DNA of 45,277 nt from Bacteroidales bacterium (GTDB lineage: Bacteria > Bacteroidota > Bacteroidia > Bacteroidales > WRLA01). Below the pieces are notes generated by a model. The model did no database searches, had not been told where the DNA came from, and saw only the letters and a list, made by a program, of their open reading frames with translations. Each line of letters starts with the position of its first letter. The first letter of the stretch is position 1. The position numbers and the translations under genes are program-made. Below, piece by piece: positions 38,129 through 45,277 of this stretch. Where the stretch lies: contig WRLA01000016.1 of NCBI GenBank assembly GCA_009777825.1, positions 1 through 45,277 of the forward strand, in the 5' to 3' direction.

Positions 38129-39322
38129 TTATTTATTAAAAATTGCCATTAGCAGGTTTATCTCTTTAAATGGCAGATTGTGTATCTTGCTGATATTCAA
38201 ATTTGTAATATACCCTTTGTAGGTGTAAACGCCATTGAGCCAAGCCCTGTCGAGGCTCAAAAAGTTTTCTATTCCTCCTTCGTCTTTGATTTGTTGCAGG
38301 GCGTCGCAGAGGAACCTGCTGATTATCAAAGAGGTCGTTTGAGGCGTCGTCGCCGTGATGTTAGGAACGCAATAATGCGTGATTTGGTATTCCTGATAGG
38401 TCGGATGTCGCAATGTTGTTGGGCGCGAAGTCTCGAAACAGCCGCCGCAGTTGATGGAGAGGTCTATGATGACGGCGTTTGGGTTCATCTTGGAGACCAT
38501 TTCGGCAGGTATCAAAATCGGCGGAGCGGTATCAATAAACTGAAACGTGCAGATGACGACGTCCGCCTCGGGGAGCGATTCCGCCACTGTTTCCCACGTG
38601 AGCATGTCGGTGGCGAGCGGCGTTTTCACCCTTTTAATGAGCATGTTGAGTTCGGGTAAAGATTTTCCCAGCACTTCGACTTGTGCGCCAAGTTTTGAGG
38701 CTGTGTCGGCAGCGGCAGCGGCGGCGGCATTGGAACCGAGAATCAGGATTTTGGCGGGCGGTATTCCTGCCACTCCGCACAAAGTACGTCCCTGACTTTC
38801 AACGTTGTCGGAAAAGAGAGCGGCGGCGGTCATCACGGCGTTGAAGCCAGCGATTTCCTGCAATAGCGCGTTCAACGAGAAGTTGTCGGCGGCGGATTGT
38901 ATGTACTCGAAAGCGATAGCGGTGATTTTGTGGCTGAGTAGCGTCCGGAGGTATCTTTCGTCTTTTGCGACGCCGGCGACAGATGTTATCAGCGCCGACT
39001 GTGGTTTCATCAGATCGAGTTCGTCGGCGTCGGGCGGCGAGACGCGCAGGACGACATCAGCAAAGAGAGCTTCGCCGTGGCTCGACGTCATGACGGCTCC
39101 GGCTTCGGAATATTGATGGTCGGAGAAGCACGTCCCCTGTCCGAGGTTGCGCTCTACAATGACCGTGTATCCCATCTCAACTAACTCGTTGACCTCCGCC
39201 GGCGTGAGGGCGACGCGGTTTTCGTGTTGATGGCGTTCAGCCGGCAATCCTATCGTCAGGCTGAAACCGGCGGTCTCCTTCTTTAACATCTGCGGCATAG
39301 GCATCCATTCTACTTCGTTCAT
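38129..39322 (-). CDS. Alanine dehydrogenase-family protein with a lost glycine-rich loop
   Basis: A 397-aa member of the alanine dehydrogenase/transhydrogenase-alpha family. The N-terminal RVALTPAEVNELVEMGYTVI, the ITAIAFEYIQ strand, and the C-terminal VIIDLSINCGGCFETSRPTT and HYCVPNIT match Bacteroidales relatives. The Rossmann loop, normally of the type GAGTxG, here reads ILILGSNAAAAAAADTASKL, so the second and third glycines of GxGxxG are absent. The Lys of the usual LKV(K/A) segment is Arg (LRVSPPDADE). NAD binding or catalysis may be altered. It has its own promoter (39365-39372) and is probably co-transcribed with the decarboxylase. Confidence 0.78.
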   Translation of the reverse strand: MNEVEWMPMPQMLKKETAGFSLTIGLPAERHQHENRVALTPAEVNELVEMGYTVIVERNLGQGTCFSDHQYSEAGAVMTSSHGEALFADVVLRVSPPDADELDLMKPQSALITSVAGVAKDERYLRTLLSHKITAIAFEYIQSAADNFSLNALLQEIAGFNAVMTAAALFSDNVESQGRTLCGVAGIPPAKILILGSNAAAAAAADTASKLGAQVEVLGKSLPELNMLIKRVKTPLATDMLTWETVAESLPEADVVICTFQFIDTAPPILIPAEMVSKMNPNAVIIDLSINCGGCFETSRPTTLRHPTYQEYQITHYCVPNITATTPQTTSLIISRFLCDALQQIKDEGGIENFLSLDRAWLNGVYTYKGYITNLNISKIHNLPFKEINLLMAIFNK

Positions 39323-39364
39323 GATAAACTGTTTTTATGCATAACACCATTTGTAATTTATGTG

Positions 39365-39372
39365 CAAAGATA
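39365..39372 (-). promoter_or_regulatory. -7 promoter element TATCTTTG (minus strand)
   Basis: TATCTTTG on the minus strand, 42 bases before the ATG at 39322. It lies only a dozen bases beyond the end of thiC. Confidence 0.6.
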
Positions 39373-39384
39373 CAATTTATTCAG

Positions 39385-41285
<1,901 letters not shown>

Positions 41286-42059
41286 TCACAATTCCGACAG
41301 AAACCCCGTCAACGGACTACTCGCCTGCGCCTCGTGGTGTGGAGCCGCTAACTGCGCCTCGTAAGCCATCCGTCCACATTCCACCGCCATTTTGAACGCC
41401 TGCGCCATGGCGACGGGGTCTCCCGCGACGGCGATGGCGGTATTGACTAAGACAGCATCGGCGCCCATCTCCATCGCCTGTGCCGCATCTGAGGGTGCGC
41501 CGATGCCGGCGTCAATCACGACAGGGACGTTACTCTGCTCGATGATGATTTCCAGAAAGTCTTTGGTTCTCAACCCTTTGTTGGAACCGATGGGCGAGCC
41601 TAACGGCATCACGGTGGCGGCGCCGGCTTCTTCCAACAGTTTGCACAGCACAGGGTCAGCCGGAATGTAGGGCAGCACCACAAAACCCAATCTCGCCAAC
41701 TCTTCGGTGGCTTTTAAGGTCTCGACAGGATCGGGAAGGAGGTACTTCGGGTCGGGGTGTATTTCCAACTTCAGCCAGTTGGTCTCGAATATCTCCTGCG
41801 CTATCTGTGCGGCGAAGACGGCTTCCTTGGCGTTGCGTGCGCCCGACGTGTTAGGAAGCAGTTGGATACGTGTTTTGTCTATGTATTCCAGCATGTTGGC
41901 ATCGTCATTGTGCAAGTCAACACGTTTCATGGCGATGGTAACCATCTCGGCGCCCGACTGCCGGACGGCTTGCTGCATCATCAGGTTTGAACTGAACTTT
42001 CCCGTTCCCAGAAACAGGCGGGAGGAAAATTCTTTGCCTGCTATTAGTAATTTATCCAT
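41286..42059 (-). CDS. thiG: Thiazole synthase ThiG
   Basis: ThiG, 257 aa, makes the thiazole phosphate carboxylate from deoxyxylulose phosphate, dehydroglycine or iminoglycine, and ThiS thiocarboxylate. [20 protein letters not shown], the Schiff-base lysine region ([20 protein letters not shown]), [14 protein letters not shown], and [20 protein letters not shown] followed by [11 protein letters not shown] are all conserved. The start overlaps thiE by 16 bases, so the two are translationally coupled. Confidence 0.95.
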   Translation of the reverse strand: MDKLLIAGKEFSSRLFLGTGKFSSNLMMQQAVRQSGAEMVTIAMKRVDLHNDDANMLEYIDKTRIQLLPNTSGARNAKEAVFAAQIAQEIFETNWLKLEIHPDPKYLLPDPVETLKATEELARLGFVVLPYIPADPVLCKLLEEAGAATVMPLGSPIGSNKGLRTKDFLEIIIEQSNVPVVIDAGIGAPSDAAQAMEMGADAVLVNTAIAVAGDPVAMAQAFKMAVECGRMAYEAQLAAPHHEAQASSPLTGFLSEL

Positions 42060-42871
42060 ATCTTTTTATCTATTTTATCTCTTTTATCGCCGAAGGCTTT
42101 TATCATTTTATCCATCTCTCTCACCGGATCCTCCGCCCGCAGAATAGCAGACGAAAGCGCAATCCCCTCTATTCCCGTTTGCAATATCGGGACGACGTCA
42201 TCAGCCGTAATCCCTCCGATAGCCACAATCGGAATGTTGATGTTGGACTTTTTACATTGACTGACAATGTTTTTGTAGCCCTCAAGTCCGAGTATGGGGC
42301 TTAGGTTTTGTTTTGTTTCCGTAAAACGGAAGGGTCCCAAGCCGATGTAGTCAATCTGTGTATCTTTCAGGTTTTCAATATCTTCGAATGTGTTGCAGGT
42401 GCTGCCGATGATAAAATCGTTTCCGAGCAATTGGCGTGCTTCGTGCGGGTTCATGTCGGTTTTGCCGAGATGGACGCCGTCGGCACCGATTTTCTTACAC
42501 AACTCCACGTGGTCGTTCAACAGAAAAACGGCGTTGTACGACTTACACAGCGGTTTCAACTGCAAAGCGACCCGTTCAACCTCTTCCAAAGATGCGTCTT
42601 TCATCCTCAACTGAATCCACCTGCACCCGCCCTCCAACGCAACTTTTGCAGACTTGATTTCATCCAAACACCCAGAGCCATCCGGGAGTGTCTCAAAAGT
42701 TTTTTTTACCGCTAAGTTCGCAAAGGGGGTGCAAGGGTCGCAAAGAGTAAAGTCGTCATTCATTTTTTGCGTTCTTTGCGAAAAATCCTTGCGTTTAAGT
42801 ATCTCTGACTTTTGTGCCAGCCCCTTGGACGGGGTGATAAACTGTACCCGAAAACTATTGATTGGCAGCAT
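42044..42871 (-). CDS. thiE: Thiamine phosphate synthase with a repeat-derived insertion
   Basis: ThiE joins HMP pyrophosphate and thiazole phosphate. The length is 275 aa against ~205-215 for the family. The first strand ([11 protein letters not shown], residues 7-17) and the rest from about residue 69 ([20 protein letters not shown]) are normal. Later motifs include [35 protein letters not shown] and [12 protein letters not shown]. Between them ~50 residues ([18 protein letters not shown] and onward to [12 protein letters not shown]) are encoded by repeat element A (42688-42812). The frame stays open and the active-site segments are intact, so the protein may work with an extra loop after strand 1. 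It overlaps its neighbours on both sides. Confidence 0.88.
   Translation of the reverse strand: MLPINSFRVQFITPSKGLAQKSEILKRKDFSQRTQKMNDDFTLCDPCTPFANLAVKKTFETLPDGSGCLDEIKSAKVALEGGCRWIQLRMKDASLEEVERVALQLKPLCKSYNAVFLLNDHVELCKKIGADGVHLGKTDMNPHEARQLLGNDFIIGSTCNTFEDIENLKDTQIDYIGLGPFRFTETKQNLSPILGLEGYKNIVSQCKKSNINIPIVAIGGITADDVVPILQTGIEGIALSSAILRAEDPVREMDKMIKAFGDKRDKIDKKIWINY
42688..42812. repeat. Palindromic element A, copy inside thiE
   Basis: ~125 bp starting GTGTCTCAAAAGTTTTTTTT on the plus strand and ending tttaagtatctctgac. It is the same element as 7121-7264 (same orientation) and 28437-28556 (inverted). In thiE it is read in the same frame as in lptC. Confidence 0.85.
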
Positions 42872-43517
42872 GTTGTATCTCTTTAAAACGGGTTAATAAC
42901 TTCTCTGTGTCCTGTTGTTGTGGAAAGTCGCCCCAGAGTCCGCCCAAGACCGCTGCGCCGCCGAAGCCATAATCTTTCACTTTGTGCATATTTTCCTTGT
43001 TGACGCCTCCCAAGGCGATGACTTTTTCGTGTATAATGCCCTTGTCCTTTAGATCATAAAATGCCCATTCAGTGAGTTGCGCTGCTACTTCTTCGGTGAA
43101 TTCTTTTATCTCATACACTATAGGATCCCAAAGACCGGACATATAATTTTTTTTCGAGATGCTATCGAAAACCGGACTGAAAAAGAGATAATCCATCTTG
43201 TCGGAATTTTCCAATAACTCCATGAAACTGTGGCACGAGAGGCTTTTTGTTCCGTGAAAATTCTCAGAAGCGACGGGATTACGCCTGTTCAGGTGAATAC
43301 CTTTCAGATGAAAACGCTTCGTCAGTGAAAAGTGGTCGTGTAGCACAATGCTGTTGTGGTATTGCGGGTGGATTTGTTCGATGAAACCGGCAGTGTCCGC
43401 TTCGGATTCGTTGGGTTTACGCAGGTGTAGCAGTTCTAATCCGTTGTCGAACAGCATGTTGATGGCGTCGGTTTCTCCTTCAAAAAAACATTCGGTGGTG
43501 ATGACGATGAGTTTCAT
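42855..43517 (-). CDS. ThiE/TenI-like protein (possible thiazole tautomerase)
   Basis: A 220-aa second ThiE-superfamily protein. The start is set at the ATG at 43517 (MKLIVITTECFFEGE); the longer frame overlaps thiS and is not family-like. The barrel motifs are LELLHLRKPNESE, KGIHLNRRNP, YLFFSPVFDSISKKNY and VIALGGVNKENM. The ThiE pyrophosphate-binding residues are changed, which fits TenI, the enzyme that tautomerises the ThiG product in Bacillus subtilis. Its place between thiS and thiE-thiG in the operon supports that role. Confidence 0.78.
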   Translation of the reverse strand: MKLIVITTECFFEGETDAINMLFDNGLELLHLRKPNESEADTAGFIEQIHPQYHNSIVLHDHFSLTKRFHLKGIHLNRRNPVASENFHGTKSLSCHSFMELLENSDKMDYLFFSPVFDSISKKNYMSGLWDPIVYEIKEFTEEVAAQLTEWAFYDLKDKGIIHEKVIALGGVNKENMHKVKDYGFGGAAVLGGLWGDFPQQQDTEKLLTRFKEIQHAANQ

Positions 43518-43530
43518 AATATTGGTTTTA

Positions 43531-43731
43531 TCAGCCTCCCGATACTGCTTTGATGATGATGACGTTGTCGTTTTCGTGTAAAGACGTCTCTTGCCATTTT
43601 GCTTTCGGAATAACCCGATTGTTGATGGCAACGGCTAAGTGATACCGTTGAAAATCAAAGGATTCAATCAATTTCTCGACGTTTATCTCTTCGCCGACTT
43701 CTATTGGGTCGTTGTTGAGGGTAATTTTCAT
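43531..43731 (-). CDS. thiS: Sulfur carrier protein ThiS
   Basis: ThiS, 66 aa, a ubiquitin-like sulfur carrier ending in the required Gly-Gly (IIIKAVSGG), which becomes a thiocarboxylate that feeds ThiG. The beta-grasp pattern [12 protein letters not shown] ... YHLAVAINNRVIPKAKW is clear. Its ATG overlaps the thiD stop (ATGA). No thiF, which should adenylate this C-terminus, is found in the window. Confidence 0.93.
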   Translation of the reverse strand: MKITLNNDPIEVGEEINVEKLIESFDFQRYHLAVAINNRVIPKAKWQETSLHENDNVIIIKAVSGG

Positions 43732-44540
43732 GGTTCGAATATTTTTAAAGGTTGCGGATTAAAAAAATGGTTAACCGGACCGTTTCCGTGTCCGATTTTT
43801 ATGTTGGCTCCGGCTTGCAGCGCTTGTTGCAGGTAGTCTGTCGCTTTTTTGACAGCCGTCGTAAGTTCTTCTCCGAGAGCCAAGTAGGCGGCGATGGCTG
43901 ATGACAGCGTACAGCCCGTTCCGTGCGTATTGTCGGTGGCAACGGTCGGATGTGAGAGGATGACGGGTTCGTGGTTTCGTATCAACAGACAGTCGTGTTT
44001 TTCGTCTCCGGCGAGATGTCCGCCTTTCAGCAGGACGGCGGGAGCGCCTTGTTCTATCAACATCCGGGCGTTTGCAACGAGCGTGGCGCGGTCTGTGATT
44101 TTCATCCCCGTCAGTGTTTCGGCTTCGGGGATGTTGGGCGTGATGATGGAGACGCAGCGAAACAGTTTCGTCTTGATATATTCAATGGTCTCGTCTTCAA
44201 TGAGTTTGGCGCCGCTTTCGGCAATCATGACAGGGTCTAAGACGACAGGAAAGGAAGCGAGAAATCTATAAACGACACGTGCCGCTTCTACATTATGTAT
44301 CATCCCGATTTTCACAGCGTCGGGCTGCAAGTCGTCGAAGACGGCGGAGAGTTGTTTTGAGAGAATATCCGGCGTCACCGCCTCTATCCCCGTAACGCCC
44401 AGCGTGTTCTGCGCCGTGATGGCGGTGATGACCGACGTTCCGAAGACACCCAGCGCCGAAAAAGTTTTCAGGTCGGCTTGTATGCCGGCACCGCCGCCGC
44501 TGTCCGACCCGGCAATGGTACACGCTACCCGATAACGCAT
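43728..44540 (-). CDS. thiD: Hydroxymethylpyrimidine/phosphomethylpyrimidine kinase
   Basis: ThiD, 270 aa, phosphorylates HMP and HMP-P to the pyrophosphate used by Thi[57 protein letters not shown] and the catalytic [19 protein letters not shown] (with the catalytic Cys) are complete. The ATG at 44540 gives the usual distance to the first motif; the ATG at 44552 and GTG at 44555 are alternatives. It is the first gene after the TPP riboswitch and overlaps thiS by four bases. Confidence 0.95.
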   Translation of the reverse strand: MRYRVACTIAGSDSGGGAGIQADLKTFSALGVFGTSVITAITAQNTLGVTGIEAVTPDILSKQLSAVFDDLQPDAVKIGMIHNVEAARVVYRFLASFPVVLDPVMIAESGAKLIEDETIEYIKTKLFRCVSIITPNIPEAETLTGMKITDRATLVANARMLIEQGAPAVLLKGGHLAGDEKHDCLLIRNHEPVILSHPTVATDNTHGTGCTLSSAIAAYLALGEELTTAVKKATDYLQQALQAGANIKIGHGNGPVNHFFNPQPLKIFEP

Positions 44541-44605
44541 CTTTGTTCGCATCACAATGACTTTTAACGTTCTACAAAATCTAAAAGGGAAAGTGTGTTA
44601 TCGGA

Positions 44606-44682
44606 AAAAATCCCTACGGCAGCATTACCTGCATCAGGTTTTCAGGGTATAATCTCAGCCGACAGCAGCACCCCTTTTGATG
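44606..44682 (-). promoter_or_regulatory. TPP riboswitch (THI element)
   Basis: On the minus strand the aptamer shows all conserved segments in order: AAAAGGGGTGCTGCTGTCGG, GCTGAGATTATACCC, ACCTGATGCAGGTAATGC and CCGTAGGGA. It lies 66 bases before the thiD start and should turn the thi operon down when thiamine pyrophosphate is bound. No strong terminator is seen between it and thiD, so control of translation initiation is more likely than attenuation. Confidence 0.93.
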
Positions 44683-44686
44683 GGGG

Positions 44687-44694
44687 CAAAGATA
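44687..44694 (-). promoter_or_regulatory. -7 promoter element TATCTTTG of the thi operon
   Basis: Minus-strand TATCTTTG placed so that transcription would begin right at the first bases of the riboswitch. Confidence 0.75.
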
Positions 44695-44701
44695 CGAAAA
44701 T

Positions 44702-44756
44702 TAATTGAGAGTACCACCACCCCGTCTTCGGTGGGTGTATGACAAATTGCACAGTT
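44702..44756. repeat. Possible left end of an insertion sequence
   Basis: A small stem CCACC-ccgtcttc-GGTGG (44714-44734 region) is followed by GGTGTATGACAAATTGCACA (44734-44753). The reverse complement of 44734-44756 recurs at 7331-7353 with one mismatch. The position ~100 bases upstream of a transposase start fits an IS terminus. Confidence 0.45.
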
Positions 44757-44854
44757 ATTAAGAAATTGTTGTTAATAATTTTTTGTTTCTGCATAATAAA
44801 TTGAGGGAGTGAAATTGTACTTTTGCTGCATATTAAAATTAAAAACAGATTACA

Positions 44855-45277
44855 ATGGATAAGACTTCAATGAAATCAGCAATAATGTCAGCCCTATCGG
44901 AAGAAATAGATATGTGGTTAGACAAAGAGAGTAAAATTACAGACGGATATGAATACGAGGATGAGTTTATGCATACGGCACGTATCAGAATAACACCCTT
45001 GATGTTCCGTTAGTAGACCATGACAGGAATGACGAATTGGTCTATGTAACGTTGGATGGTTCAATGGTTTATACTCGGGAAGATGGTTGGAAAGAGATGA
45101 AAGTAGGACGTATATATTCGGAAAATGCCAGAGTATCCATTCAGGAGAAACGGACGGAGATAACAGATTCTGTATATGTATGTACCTTAGGCAATAACAA
45201 AGAATTTTTCAGAAAATTTGAGCCATATATAGACCCGTACAAACGCACAATATTTATTGCAGATGGGGCAAAGTGGA
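44855..45277 (+). pseudogene. Broken transposase, cut by the window edge
   Basis: The frame from ATG 44855 gives 52 residues (MDKTSMKSAIMSALSEEIDM ... ITDGYEYEDEFMHTARIRI) and stops at 45011. A second frame, open from about 44998 to the end, continues with VYVTLDGSMVYTREDGWKEM and ends with TIFIADGAKW, the LDGS and DGAKW segments typical of UPF0236/ISKra4-like DDE transposases. The N-terminal part is followed by a frame change and probably a deletion of several dozen residues. TACTTTTG at 44818-44825 is a plausible promoter. IS family assignment is from memory only. Confidence 0.65.

Overview
The window looks like the chromosome of a member of the Bacteroidota, most likely Bacteroidales. The evidence is the TAnnTTTG promoter element (mostly TACCTTTG or TATCTTTG) before many genes, several secreted proteins with type IX secretion (T9SS) C-terminal sorting domains, a Cbp1-type lipoprotein, SusC/D-free but typical Bacteroidales blocks such as coaX-OMP-TPR-lptC-PPIase, a LytTR regulator with a propeller-type sensor kinase, and a TPP-riboswitch thiamine operon. 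I cannot name the species.

Layout. 0-10 kb: a DUF4296-type lipoprotein, a decayed toxin-antitoxin (TA) pair, sufB, a Cys/Met-metabolism PLP enzyme, glyS, a Cbp1-like lipoprotein, a small T9SS protein, prfA, pyrF and a LytTR response regulator. 10.2-21.3 kb: an accessory array in which TA modules alternate with large T9SS surface or secreted proteins (an M6 metalloprotease and two paralogous repeat proteins), bound together by several repeat families and by a 117-bp promoter segment present three times. 21.3-24.3 kb: the large sensor histidine kinase, probably the partner of the regulator at 9.4 kb, so the array seems to have landed between them. 24.3-33 kb: a HigA remnant, tRNA-Phe, coaX, an outer membrane protein, a TPR protein, lptC, a SurA/PpiD-like isomerase and a GH3-family enzyme. 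33-36.7 kb: a graveyard of nuclease and restriction-modification genes (Rpn/PDDEXK remnant, type IIG N-terminal remnant, a truncated adenine methylase beside a complete-looking endonuclease) around a class III aminotransferase. 36.7-39.3 kb: arginine-type decarboxylase and an odd alanine dehydrogenase homologue. 39.4-44.7 kb, minus strand: TPP riboswitch-thiD-thiS-tenI-like-thiE-thiG-thiC. 44.85 kb to the end: a broken transposase cut by the window edge.

The most unusual feature is how interspersed palindromic repeats enter coding sequence without breaking the frame. The same ~110-bp element is read in the same frame inside ThiE and in the N-terminus of LptC, and also lies free at 7.1 kb. A second element is inside CoaX and just upstream of lptC. 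A heptamer-type palindrome forms part of three T9SS sorting domains, one of which also carries a 30-bp in-frame palindrome, and the metalloprotease has a C7/C7/G7 hairpin just before its sorting domain. This resembles the Rickettsia palindromic elements in principle, but the sequences are different and I know of no description of this set.
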